This document shows positions 7,648 to 16,089 of a DNA stretch of 55,270 nt, piece after piece. Every line of letters begins with the position of its first letter. Position 1 is the stretch's first letter. A program made the translations under genes and the position numbers. The notes under the pieces are model-generated. The model ran no database searches, was not told where the DNA came from, and worked only from the letters and a program-made list of their open reading frames with translations. Source of the stretch: DATKMK01 sp035541895 (GTDB lineage Bacteria > Desulfobacterota > Binatia > HRBIN30 > JACQVA1); assembly GCA_035541895.1 (NCBI GenBank), contig DATKMK010000096.1:1-55270 (forward strand), read 5' to 3'.

Positions 7648-9042
7648 CTACGTGCTCTTGTCCGCCGACACGATGCCGAGCTTGTCCATCTTGTACTTCA
7701 AGATCCGCCGCGTGGTTCCGAGAATCTCCGCGGCGCGGGTCTGGTTCTGATCCGCTTGTGCCAGGGCGTTGCGGATCAAGTCCTGCTCGAAGGCATCGAC
7801 GGCGTCGCTGAGCCGGCGCTCGCCGCGCAGCACCGCCTGTTGAACCGGATGCGGTGGGTTTTCCCCGGCCACCACGTATTGCGGAAGGTCGTCGAGCGTC
7901 ATGACCGGTCCTTGCGACAGCACCAGCGCGCGTTCGACGACGTTTTCGAGCTCGCGGACGTTGCCGGGCCAGCGGTAGGCCATCAAGCGATCCAAGGCCT
8001 CGCTGCTGAACGGTTTCTCGGGAATCGCCAATTCGCGCACCTTGAGCTTGAGAAAGTGGCGGATGAGGGCGGTGAGGTCGTCGGGGCGGTCTCGCAACGG
8101 CGGCAGGTGAATCGCGACGACGTTGAGTCGGTAGTAGAGGTCCGAACGGAACGTGCCTTCGCGCATGCCCTGGTGCAGATCGCGGTTGGTGGCGGCGATC
8201 ACCCGCACGTCGACCTGTACGGCGTGTCCGCCGCCGACGCGGGTGAAGGTGCCCTGTTCCAAGACCCGCAGGATTTTGGCTTGGGTGGCGGGATTCATCT
8301 CGCCGATCTCGTCCAGAAAGATGGTCCCCCGATGCGCGTGCTCGAACTGCCCGAGCTTCTTGCTGTACGCGTCGGTGAAGGCGCCGCGCTCGTGGCCGAA
8401 CAATTCGCTTTCGAGCAAGTTGTCGGGAATTGCGCTGCAGTTGAGGACCACCAGCGGCTGCTCGGCGCGCGGGCTGTTGTAGTGAAGCGCCTTGGCGATC
8501 ACCTCTTTGCCCGTGCCGCTTTCGCCGGTCAGCAGCACGGTGGTTTTGAGCGGCGCCACCATGCCGACGGTCTTGAGCACTTCCTGCATCTTGGAGGATC
8601 GTCCGACGATATTGTCGAAGCTGTAGCGGCGGCCGACTTCGCTGCGCAGGGCTTCGACCTCGTGCAGCAGCGCCGCCGACTGGACCGCGCGATCGATTTG
8701 CAAGTGCAGCTCGTCGATATCGAACGGTTTGGTGATGTAGTCGAAGGCGCCGAGTTTCATCGCGTTGACCGCGGTCTTCACGGTCTTGGTGGCGGTCAGC
8801 ATGATCACCGGCGGCGCGGGCTTGAGCACCGCGATACCTTCGAGGGTTTCCAAGCCGTCCATCCCGGGCATCAGCACATCGAGCAGCACGACCTCGACGC
8901 GGCCGGCGCGCAAGATGCTCAGCGCGTCTTCGCCGCTGCTGGCGAGCACCGGCTCATAGCGCTCCTTCAAGATCATCCGCAGCGATTCGCGGACACCCAG
9001 TTCGTCGTCAACGATCAGAATTCGTGGTCGTTCCGTGCTCAC
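7648..9042 (-). CDS. NtrC-family σ54-dependent response regulator
   Basis: Transcription activator for σ54-RNA polymerase. Residues 1-125 are a receiver with phospho-acceptor Asp55 (VVLLDVLMPGM) and Lys in YITKPF. Residues ~145-380 are the AAA+ domain: Walker A GESGTGKE (173-180), the σ54-contacting loop as GAFTDA (220-225) where GAFTGA is usual, Walker B IFLDE, and an arginine-finger region YYRLNVVAIHLPPLRDR. The C-terminus is a Fis-type helix-turn-helix around TRAAEILGTTRRILKYKMDK. The ATG at 9042 overlaps the end of the upstream hybrid gene by 35 bases, so the two are translationally coupled. Likely phosphorylated by the adjacent kinases. Confidence 0.93.
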   Translation of the reverse strand: MSTERPRILIVDDELGVRESLRMILKERYEPVLASSGEDALSILRAGRVEVVLLDVLMPGMDGLETLEGIAVLKPAPPVIMLTATKTVKTAVNAMKLGAFDYITKPFDIDELHLQIDRAVQSAALLHEVEALRSEVGRRYSFDNIVGRSSKMQEVLKTVGMVAPLKTTVLLTGESGTGKEVIAKALHYNSPRAEQPLVVLNCSAIPDNLLESELFGHERGAFTDAYSKKLGQFEHAHRGTIFLDEIGEMNPATQAKILRVLEQGTFTRVGGGHAVQVDVRVIAATNRDLHQGMREGTFRSDLYYRLNVVAIHLPPLRDRPDDLTALIRHFLKLKVRELAIPEKPFSSEALDRLMAYRWPGNVRELENVVERALVLSQGPVMTLDDLPQYVVAGENPPHPVQQAVLRGERRLSDAVDAFEQDLIRNALAQADQNQTRAAEILGTTRRILKYKMDKLGIVSADKST

Positions 9043-10822
9043 GTGTCACCCTCCCCAGCTCCGCTGCCACAGGCAAGCCGACGCTCACCGTCGATCCCGC
9101 CGTTCCTTCTCGTAGGTCAAATCGGCCGCCGTTGCGAATGATCAGGCTGCGCGCCAGGGCTACCCCGAGTGGGAGCACCGGCTCGCTCTCGGCGGCGGTG
9201 TACCGATCGGAGAGTAGCGTGCGCAGTTTTGCGATCAAGTCACCCTCGGTCGCCGGCAGCGTGATGCTGAGCGTGCCGCCTTCGAGGCAGCTGACCCCGA
9301 TGGATGCCCCGTCGTGCAGTCCGCGGATGAGCGCGCGCAACAGATTGGTCAACGCGTAGGCGATCTGTTCCGGGTCGACGGCGACCGGCAGGCCGGCGTG
9401 CGACGGCCGATAGTCCAACACCAGGCGTCGCTCGCTGAGCAGCGGGCCCAGTTCGGCGAGCACCGGTCCGATCAGCGCGCCGAGCGCAACCGACCGGGCG
9501 ACCGGCGTTTCGAAGCGCGTGAACTGGAGGAGGTTTTCCAGTGCCCGATCCATCCGGTCGACGGCTTCGCCGGTCAGGCGAGCGAGCTGGCCGTTGCCGC
9601 TCTCTTCATCAAGCAACCGGTCGAGGTGTTGCGCGAAGGTTTTGATGGTCACGAGCGGATTTTTGAACTCGTGGGCCAGCTCACCGATGATGAGATCCAC
9701 TGCGCTGGTCGCGAGCGGAGCGGCGGCAGGTTCGGCGACTTTTGGCGCGGCGGTCGGCTGCGGCGTCAGTCGGCCAAAGCCGAACAGGAGATCGTCGACA
9801 TCGAGAACCTCTTTGTGAGCCAAAGAAATGCTGCGTGCCAGCACCGCTTCGAGCTCGGCGGTGTTGCCGAACCACAGGTAACGCCTGAGTCGCTGCATTG
9901 CGCGCGGCGTAAACGCAACCGGCGGACAGCCGAGTGCGCTGCAGAGATCGGCGGCCAGTGCCTTCGCCAGCGCCGGGATATCCTCGGAACGATCCCGCAG
10001 CGGTGGCAAGGTGATCGGCAACACACTCAAACGATAAAACAGTTCGCGAGAGAGTTGACCGCCGGTTGCTAGGCCGGACAACGACAGCGGGGTGGCGGTA
10101 ATGAGGCGGACGTCCAGCCATCCGTCAACCGTGGAAAGTCCACCGGCTTCCGCCAAATCGAGCAGGACGTCTTGCGCAGTGGCTGCGGCGGTACCGACGT
10201 CATCAACAAAGAGGGTGACGTGCGGCCCGCCCTGTGCCAACTGCTGCACCGCCTCGCGAGTGCAGTTCTGCGGTGACATGGCAACGAAGCGAGTTCCAGC
10301 GACCACCCCAGGCAGCGCCGCGGCAACTCGGGCGCGGCCGGTGCCCGGTTCGCCACAGATCAATACCGGTAGATGGTTCGTGGTCGCTTCGTGCGCGACG
10401 GTCGCGGCCTCGTGGGTGAGGTAGGGAAACGCCAGCGTCTCCGAAAGTCGCGCGGGCGGTTGGGGCGGTGCGTGGCGCCGGCGGAGGAGTTGCTCGACCT
10501 CCCCTCGCAACGCGTGGGCATCGAACTGCCGCGCAAGAACTACCGACGGCTGGAACGCAGACGCTACCGGTGCTCCCAAACGCGGATCGCTCCGCAGCCA
10601 CACCACCGGGCAGACGTTGCGCGAGATTGCTTGCAAAAGTGGACCGGGAGCGGATTCCGCATCCACGATCAGGAGTTGCGGATCAGCGTCCGGAAGCGGG
10701 AAGGTCGGGCGACAATCGTTGGGGGCCAACTCACGGACTTCGCCGAGATTCCCGAGCACCACCGAAAGCGTTTCACGCACCGCTTCAGACTCGTCGATGA
10801 CGAAGATCCTGGGCAGCGCCAC
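9008..10822 (-). CDS. hybrid protein: receiver, degenerate NtrC-like AAA+ domain, histidine kinase
   Basis: A 604-residue signalling protein with an unusual order of domains. Residues 1-115 form a receiver keeping Asp54 (LLIVDAESAPG). Residues ~125-345 align with the NtrC AAA+ domain: Walker A reads GEPGTGRA with Arg for Lys, Walker B LFVDDVG, and FYRLSVLPITLPPLRDR is preserved, but the GAFTGA σ54-contact segment is absent. After a proline/alanine-rich linker (~350-372), residues 375-440 are HisKA with His384 in LAHEFKNPL. The HATPase-like region keeps an N-box (ALTNLLRAL) and GG-type G2 but no DTGxG motif. It probably senses through the AAA+ remnant and signals to the regulator overlapping its 3' end. 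Whether it binds ATP in either domain is uncertain. Confidence 0.85.
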   Translation of the reverse strand: MALPRIFVIDESEAVRETLSVVLGNLGEVRELAPNDCRPTFPLPDADPQLLIVDAESAPGPLLQAISRNVCPVVWLRSDPRLGAPVASAFQPSVVLARQFDAHALRGEVEQLLRRRHAPPQPPARLSETLAFPYLTHEAATVAHEATTNHLPVLICGEPGTGRARVAAALPGVVAGTRFVAMSPQNCTREAVQQLAQGGPHVTLFVDDVGTAAATAQDVLLDLAEAGGLSTVDGWLDVRLITATPLSLSGLATGGQLSRELFYRLSVLPITLPPLRDRSEDIPALAKALAADLCSALGCPPVAFTPRAMQRLRRYLWFGNTAELEAVLARSISLAHKEVLDVDDLLFGFGRLTPQPTAAPKVAEPAAAPLATSAVDLIIGELAHEFKNPLVTIKTFAQHLDRLLDEESGNGQLARLTGEAVDRMDRALENLLQFTRFETPVARSVALGALIGPVLAELGPLLSERRLVLDYRPSHAGLPVAVDPEQIAYALTNLLRALIRGLHDGASIGVSCLEGGTLSITLPATEGDLIAKLRTLLSDRYTAAESEPVLPLGVALARSLIIRNGGRFDLREGTAGSTVSVGLPVAAELGRVTREHGTTTNSDR

Positions 10823-11154
10823 TTCCGAGCCTCCTTCCCATCCCCACCGTGCTCTGGGCGACGAACCAGCGCCGAAATGTCAGGCGGTTTCTTATCGACT
10901 TCGAGTCGCAGATGTCAACCCAAACGCAGCGTCGGCTCCGGCGCATTGCCCCGCACGTAGCGCGGATGCGGTACTGCGGGGGTGCAAGACTCTGACCGAA
11001 AACTTGCAGCACCGCCGGTGCCACCGCAGAATATGCTTGAAAAAGTTTAACCGCACGTGGTAACCGTAGAGTGCTAGACGAGGTTGAGGCAACGCACGGC
11101 ACGTCCGATCGTACGAGGGCGTGTCAACAATAAACGGCAACACTGGGAAGACGC
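10823..11154. other. divergent regulatory intergenic region
   Basis: A 332-base gap separates the leftward hybrid-kinase operon from the rightward regulator/polysaccharide genes and must hold both promoters. It contains a σ54-like element facing left (11008-11023) and locally AT-richer DNA near 11031-11055 (ttgaaaaagtttaa) that could be part of a rightward promoter, although no convincing -10 box follows. No gene was recognised inside it. Confidence 0.6.
11008..11023 (-). promoter_or_regulatory. candidate σ54 (-24/-12) promoter for the leftward hybrid-kinase/NtrC operon
   Basis: The leftward sequence is TGGCACCGGCGGTGCT: a perfect TGGCAC -24 box, then the invariant GC at the correct 10-base spacing, with one mismatch (G for T) in the -12 box. 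Transcription would begin near 10996, giving a ~170-base leader before the ATG at 10822. It shares the unusual -12 form GTGCT with the candidate at 7463-7478, which may indicate a lineage-specific preference or a shared regulator. Confidence 0.45.
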
Positions 11155-11829
11155 GTGATTCAGAACGAGGGTGGTCAATCACATTCAGTGTCGGCGGCGA
11201 GCGAAGGCCCGGAGACCGACACGAGCGACGGGCAATTGGTGGTGGTTCATCCGAGCGTCTTCGCCACGCTCGATCACGCCTTCGGCAACCTCTTTCAGCG
11301 CGTGTATCACCTAATCCGGACCGTGCGCAGCGGAAACGACCAGACCATAGCGGCGCTCGACGAATCAGTTCACGAGTTACAGTCGCTGCTCGAGTTGTTC
11401 GTGGATTACGTGGCGCCGACATCCATTCACAGCCGACCGGTGCGGGCGGCCGATCTCATCGGCAGCTTCCGCCGGCATCTCGAAGCGGAAATCGGAGCGA
11501 GCCGGGTCTCGATTGCCGCGGACGAGCCGGCCGATCCGACCTGGGTGCCGGCCGATCCGGCGCGAATGGCGCGGGCCTTCCAGCTCTTATCGCAGGCCCT
11601 GGCGGGTAGCGTGGGTGTCGGCCAACTGGGCGGGCGCGCCGGCCTATCGTCCGATCAGGCTCATCTCGAATTGAGCTGCACGCTGTCGGCGAGGCGAGGG
11701 AGCGCGGCGGACGAACTCCGCTGGGTATTGGCGCAGAAGCTCGTCGATCTACAAGGCGGCGAGTTGAGCGAAGGAGTGGGACCGTGCGGTCGGCAGTGGA
11801 CGCTGCGATTGCCGCTGGCGACTTCATGA
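11155..11829 (+). CDS. degenerate histidine-kinase-like protein
   Basis: A 224-residue soluble protein resembling the catalytic half of a histidine kinase in outline only. Around residue 41, LDHAFGNLFQRVYHLI recalls the H-box form LAHDFNNLL of some hybrid kinases. DPARMARAFQLLSQALAG sits where the N-box should be but lacks the asparagine, no DxGxG motif is present, and the end, KLVDLQGGELSEG...LRLPL, matches only the fold's last strand and helix. It therefore probably does not bind ATP and may act as a scaffold or phosphatase-type partner. The start is GTG 11155. Its stop overlaps the start of the downstream NtrC-type regulator (ATGA), which strongly suggests that the two work together. Confidence 0.7.
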   Translation: MIQNEGGQSHSVSAASEGPETDTSDGQLVVVHPSVFATLDHAFGNLFQRVYHLIRTVRSGNDQTIAALDESVHELQSLLELFVDYVAPTSIHSRPVRAADLIGSFRRHLEAEIGASRVSIAADEPADPTWVPADPARMARAFQLLSQALAGSVGVGQLGGRAGLSSDQAHLELSCTLSARRGSAADELRWVLAQKLVDLQGGELSEGVGPCGRQWTLRLPLATS

Positions 11830-13232
11830 CGCCCCACGTGCTGATTGTTGACGATGATCCGCTGATTCGCGAGCAGCTCCAGACGCTGCTCGCGAGTCAT
11901 GCGTGCCTGGTGGCCGCCGCGCCGGACGCGAGCGAGGCGTTGCGGAGCTTGGCCGAGCGCGAGTTTACGCTGGCCGTCGTGGACATGAAGATTCCAGGCA
12001 GTGACGGCATCGCGCTCACGCGGGAAATTCGCGAACGCTGGCCGCACGTCGACGTTGTCATGATCACCGGCTACGGAAGCATTCGCGGCGCGGTCGAAGC
12101 GATGAAGCACGGCGCCAGCGACTACATCACCAAACCGTTCGAGCCCGACGAAATCTTGCTGGCGATCAACAAGGTGCTGGAGCGACGCCGGCTGATCGAC
12201 GAAATCGAGTACCTCCGGAAGCAACTGTCGGATCGCTACACGTTCGCGAACATGGTGACCCGCAATCCGGCGATGGTGGAAGTCTTCTCGACCATCGAAA
12301 TGCTGGCCCAGAACGACGTGACGGTGTTGGTCGTGGGCGAGTCGGGAACGGGCAAGGAGTTGGTGGCGCGGGCCATCCACTTTCAAGGGAAGCGCCGCGC
12401 CGGACGGTTCGTCGCCATCAACTGCGCCGCGCTTCCTGAGGCGCTGTTGGAGAGCGAATTGTTCGGGTACGAGCGCGGCGCGTTCACCGGCGCGGTGGTT
12501 GACCGGATCGGCAAGATCGAGTCGGCCAACGGCGGAACGCTGTTTCTCGACGAAGTCGAGAGCATCCCGCTCGCGATGCAAGCGAAATTGCTGCGCGTGC
12601 TGGAAGAACGCGCGATCGAAAAGCTCGGCGGCAACCGTACCGTTCCGGTCGATATGCGGGTGGTGGCGGCAACCAATCGCGATCTCGCCGCGCTCGTCAG
12701 TGCCGGTCAGATGCGCGAAGACTTCTTTTATCGAATCAACGTGGTGCCGGTCAGTCTGCCGCCGCTGCGCGAACGCTTGGAAGACATCGCGCTGTTGGTG
12801 GCCGATTTTCTCCGCAACAACCCGCTGGCGCGCGAAAAAGGCATCAACCGCATTTCGGAGCGTGCGCTGGCGCAGATGATGGCCTACAGTTGGCCCGGGA
12901 ACATCCGCGAGTTGCTCAACGTCCTCGAACGCGCCGTACTGCGCGCGAAGGCCGATACCGTTCGCGAAGTCGACGTGCCGATCGAGCTGCCGGCCCACGC
13001 GGCGCGGCGTGCCGGCGTGGACTTTCAGGCGCCGCTGCGCGAATTCCTGCGCCGCGCCGAGCGCGAGTACCTGTTGCACGTCCTCGAACGATATCACGGA
13101 GGAATCGGGCCGAGCGCGCGCCACGCGATGGTGGATCAAGCGACGCTCCATCGCAAAATCAAATCGCATGGGCTGCGCACCGGCGAATTTCGCGGCAACG
13201 GTCGCCGCGAAGCGAACGGAGAACGGGCGTGA
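11826..13232 (+). CDS. NtrC-family σ54-dependent response regulator upstream of the polysaccharide genes
   Basis: A 468-residue activator. The receiver (1-120) keeps the acidic cluster VDDD, phospho-acceptor Asp53 in VVDMKIPGSD and ITKPF. The AAA+ domain (~140-375) has Walker A GESGTGKE (171-178), an intact GAFTGA loop (218-223), Walker B TLFLDE and the FYRINVVPVSLPPLRER region. The C-terminus is a Fis-like helix-turn-helix (ATLHRKIKSHG) with a short basic tail. The start is ATG 11826, overlapping the preceding stop. It has every residue needed to drive σ54 promoters and, placed directly before the export ATPase gene, is the best candidate for activating the polysaccharide operon, in the manner of PrsR-type regulators of PEP-CTERM loci. 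Confidence 0.92.
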   Translation: MTPHVLIVDDDPLIREQLQTLLASHACLVAAAPDASEALRSLAEREFTLAVVDMKIPGSDGIALTREIRERWPHVDVVMITGYGSIRGAVEAMKHGASDYITKPFEPDEILLAINKVLERRRLIDEIEYLRKQLSDRYTFANMVTRNPAMVEVFSTIEMLAQNDVTVLVVGESGTGKELVARAIHFQGKRRAGRFVAINCAALPEALLESELFGYERGAFTGAVVDRIGKIESANGGTLFLDEVESIPLAMQAKLLRVLEERAIEKLGGNRTVPVDMRVVAATNRDLAALVSAGQMREDFFYRINVVPVSLPPLRERLEDIALLVADFLRNNPLAREKGINRISERALAQMMAYSWPGNIRELLNVLERAVLRAKADTVREVDVPIELPAHAARRAGVDFQAPLREFLRRAEREYLLHVLERYHGGIGPSARHAMVDQATLHRKIKSHGLRTGEFRGNGRREANGERA

Positions 13233-13286
13233 GAGTTGGCCGATGCATACGCGGGCGCTGCGGCCGCGACCACGTGGGGGTGATCG

Positions 13287-15218
13287 ATGTACTGTGACTT
13301 CTACCAGATGACCGAACGGCCGTTTGCGGTCACGCCGGACCCCAAATGTTTGTATCTCAACGCCCGCTACCGCGAAGCCCTGGCCGCGCTGCACTACGGG
13401 ATCACGCAGCGCAAAGGGTTCATCACGCTGATCGGCGAGGCGGGAACCGGCAAAACGACGCTGCTGAAGCGCTTGCTGGAGGATTTCGATGCGAAGACCC
13501 GCTCGGTCTTCATCTTCAACACGCACGTCAGCTTCGAGGAGATTCTCGAGTACCTGTTCGCCGAATTCGACTTGCCGGTACACAACGGCAAGAAGCTTTA
13601 CATGCTGCAGCGCCTCAACACGTTCCTGTTGGAGGAGTTGCGCGGCGGCGGCAATGTCGCGTTGCTGATCGACGAGGCGCAAGACCTTGAGCACGCGGTG
13701 CTGGAGGACCTGCGCCTGCTCTCCAATCTTGAAACCGCCAAGGAGAAGATTCTCCAAATCGTGCTCTCCGGGCAGCCCGAGCTGGGCGACAAGCTGAGCA
13801 ATCCGAATCTGCGCCAGTTGCGCCAGCGCATTGCGGTCAGTTGTCGTCTGTTGCCGCTCTCTCGCGATGAAATCAGCGAATACATTCAGTACCGGTTGCA
13901 CGCCGTCGGCTGCAACGACCTCAAGCTCTTCACGCGCGAGGCCGAAGACCAAATCTATCACTTTTCGCGCGGTATCCCGCGGTTGATCAACGTCGTGTGC
14001 GACAACGCACTCGTCATCGGCTACGCCCTGGGAAAGAAACGGATCGGCGGTGACGTGATCGAAGAGGCGGCGGCCGACTTGATGCCGGTGCAGGAGCCGA
14101 CCGAACCTGAGCCGGTCAGGGAAGCCCCGCCGGTTTCGGTTCCGCTGGCCGCCGCGACGGCGCGACCCCGCTTCGGGCTGATTGCGGTTGTGCTCGTTGC
14201 AATTGTGATTGGTCTTCTGTCGGTGGGGCGGACGATGTGGCAACGCGGTGAGCAAGAGGGGCAGATGACGAAAGGCGTCGCGGCCGCGCCGGAACCGCCG
14301 CGCGCTGCGGACGTCATTCGTCCCGGCTCGCTGATGAGATCGTCGGCGGCTGTCGACGCCGAGGCAGCGTTGCCGGGCGCGGCGCCCGCGGCCCAGGTCG
14401 CCGAACCCGCTCCCGTGAAGATGCAACACGACGATCCGCCGCCGGCGGCTGTCGCGGCCGATCCCGCCCAGCAGCCCGTCGCACCTCCAGCGCGGGAGCC
14501 AAAGCCGGACAAAGTGACTGAGTCTGGGTCCACACACACGATAGCTGAGCCCTCGGCACGCGACGGCGGCGCTGGTGTTGGCATGGCCGCCCCGGCGGCT
14601 GCGGCGGAACCGGCCCCTGTCTTTGCGGCGGTTAACGCCCGCACCCCACCGTCAGTGTGGACGGATGCGGATGCAGCGGCGGCGCGGCAACCCGCACCGC
14701 AGCGCATCGCCTCGATTCCCAAGAACGAGACCCCGCCGGTTCCCAGCGTTGGATCGATGCCGATGCGTCTGGCGACGAGCCAGTTCGACCGCGTTACGGT
14801 GCAGCCGGGCGATTCGATCTCCCGCATCGCGATCAAGCGTTATGGACAGTCGAGCCTCACGATTCTCGACCTGCTGAAGCTGGCCAATCCTGCGCTTCAC
14901 GACATCGACGTGATCGCGGTCGGCCAAACCATTCAGCTTCCAGATCTGGCGGAAAGCTCAGTCCTCTCTCTCGGAGAGCACCGCTACGGGGTGTTGGTGT
15001 ATTCGACCACGCAACTCGCACGGGCATCGGCGCTCGACGCCGCGTTGCGTGCGCGTGGCCGCCAGAGCTCCGTTGGGCGAGCGGACCTGGGCGCCCGCCG
15101 GCCGATTCTCCGAGTGATGCTGGATGGGTTTTCGGATCGCGCGGAAGCCACGGCGGCGAGCCGGGAACTGCAGCGGTTGTTCCGCGAAGACAGTCGATTG
15201 GCGCTCTTGGTGCGGTGA
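13287..15218 (+). CDS. ExeA/XrtA-locus-type ATPase with transmembrane, LysM and SPOR-like domains
   Basis: A 643-residue protein. The first ~270 residues are the ExeA-like P-loop ATPase common at the head of exosortase-type exopolysaccharide loci. It starts MYCDFYQMTERPFAVTPDP, with Walker A GEAGTGKTT (~50) and Walker B LLIDEAQDL (~125). A single membrane helix (~290-312, GLIAVVLVAIVIGLLSVG) is followed by ~180 residues of Ala/Pro-rich periplasmic linker. A LysM domain follows (~500-555, VQPGDSISRIAIKRYG ... VGQTIQLP), then a SPOR-like repeat (~560-640). The architecture suggests a cytoplasmic ATPase anchored to peptidoglycan, perhaps positioning the export machine. A GGGGGTGAT run precedes the ATG. 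No exosortase gene is in the window. Confidence 0.88.
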   Translation: MYCDFYQMTERPFAVTPDPKCLYLNARYREALAALHYGITQRKGFITLIGEAGTGKTTLLKRLLEDFDAKTRSVFIFNTHVSFEEILEYLFAEFDLPVHNGKKLYMLQRLNTFLLEELRGGGNVALLIDEAQDLEHAVLEDLRLLSNLETAKEKILQIVLSGQPELGDKLSNPNLRQLRQRIAVSCRLLPLSRDEISEYIQYRLHAVGCNDLKLFTREAEDQIYHFSRGIPRLINVVCDNALVIGYALGKKRIGGDVIEEAAADLMPVQEPTEPEPVREAPPVSVPLAAATARPRFGLIAVVLVAIVIGLLSVGRTMWQRGEQEGQMTKGVAAAPEPPRAADVIRPGSLMRSSAAVDAEAALPGAAPAAQVAEPAPVKMQHDDPPPAAVAADPAQQPVAPPAREPKPDKVTESGSTHTIAEPSARDGGAGVGMAAPAAAAEPAPVFAAVNARTPPSVWTDADAAAARQPAPQRIASIPKNETPPVPSVGSMPMRLATSQFDRVTVQPGDSISRIAIKRYGQSSLTILDLLKLANPALHDIDVIAVGQTIQLPDLAESSVLSLGEHRYGVLVYSTTQLARASALDAALRARGRQSSVGRADLGARRPILRVMLDGFSDRAEATAASRELQRLFREDSRLALLVR

Positions 15219-15232
15219 GAGGACGACTGCGT

Positions 15233-15739
15233 ATGCAGGAAACACCTCACAGCCGATGGTACGTCGTGCGCACGAAGGTGCGGCGCGAAGAATATGCGCA
15301 GATGCAGCTCGCGCGCCGCGGGGTCGAAACGTTTCTTCCGCGCATCCGCGAGCGCGCCCGGGTGGGCATTCATTCGGTTGTGGCGCCACTCTTTCCTGGG
15401 TACTTGCTGGTTCAGATTGATTTGGAGACCCAATACTTCGACGTGGTCTGGACCCCGGGTGTGAACAAGTTTGTCACGTTTGGGGAGACACCCTGTCCGC
15501 TCGATGACTCGGTTGTGGAGTACCTCCGGGCGCGCGCGGGTGTCGACGGCGTCATTCCCGTCTTCCCGATTTTCCGCGAGGGTGACCGGGTGCGGGTGAA
15601 GTACGGACCGATGGCGGGCCTCGAAGGCTTCATCGAGAGCCCAAGCCGCCGGGGGCGGGTGCGGATACTGATGGAGTTGCTGCGACGGCAAACGCGTGTG
15701 GAGTTGCCGGAGCAGTTTCTCGATCGGATTCCGGCCTGA
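15233..15739 (+). CDS. NusG/RfaH-type transcription antitermination factor
   Basis: A 168-residue specialised NusG paralogue, as found at the head of long capsule and LPS operons (RfaH, UpxY, LoaP types), where it lets RNA polymerase read through the whole operon. The NGN domain begins with RWYVVRTKVRREEYAQMQL and includes FLPRIRERARV and PLFPGYLLVQI. The KOW motif is FREGDRVRVKYGPMAGLEG near residue 125. The start is ATG 15233, 14 bases after the ATPase stop, so the two are co-transcribed. It fits the ~35-kb gene train downstream. No textbook ops sequence was found in the leader at 15740-16011. Confidence 0.9.
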   Translation: MQETPHSRWYVVRTKVRREEYAQMQLARRGVETFLPRIRERARVGIHSVVAPLFPGYLLVQIDLETQYFDVVWTPGVNKFVTFGETPCPLDDSVVEYLRARAGVDGVIPVFPIFREGDRVRVKYGPMAGLEGFIESPSRRGRVRILMELLRRQTRVELPEQFLDRIPA

Positions 15740-16089
15740 CCCAAGATAGCCCGGCAACCACCGGTTGTTGGGTGGACGACCTCAGGCGACCGGTTGTCGC
15801 CGCGGTTGATCCAAGAAGAGGCCATAGGGAGCTTCATCGGCGGAGCTATGCCCGCGATTCGCTACTGTCAATTCGAACGGTGCTCGTGGTATGCAGACGA
15901 GAACAATTGCGAAGGCGAGGAGTACGAGCCTCAACGGCGCGCGGACCATAAGCTCCGTCTTGGGCGCCAAAGAACCGAGCGGAAGAAATAGCTCGCTTAG
16001 AGGCGTGCTGGATGCGTAAAATAACCTTGATGGCTGGAGTTGAAGATCGTATAAGCCCAACGCCACGGGCGCGGATGGATCGGAGGCGG
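15740..16089. promoter_or_regulatory. leader region upstream of the export gene
   Basis: About 270-350 bases without a convincing gene separate the NusG-like gene from the export lipoprotein gene, the longest gap within the rightward train. It contains short dyads (GCGACCGGTTGTCGC near 15787) and is less GC-rich than its surroundings. This is where a promoter and a recruitment element for the NusG-like factor would be expected, but no σ54, σ70 or ops consensus could be named with confidence. Confidence 0.35.

Noticed and set aside
7642..9141. 499-codon open frame on the plus strand
   Set aside because: Exact antisense shadow of the NtrC-type regulator; composition (Gln/His/Arg/Val) and lack of motifs mark it as spurious.
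11661..14537. 958-codon open frame on the minus strand
   Set aside because: It lies antisense to the NtrC-type regulator and ATPase genes, whose motifs are unmistakable; its sequence is Arg/His/Gln-rich, as GC-rich antisense frames are, and shows no domain.
15782..16066. Possible small membrane protein on the minus strand
   Set aside because: It contains one hydrophobic stretch but no clear ribosome-binding site or family, and opposes the operon in its leader region; not supported enough to call.
15740..16089. ops/JUMPstart element for the NusG-like factor
   Set aside because: No GGCGGTAG-type core occurs in this leader; the GCGGTAG near 1115 lies in the IS remnant and is irrelevant.
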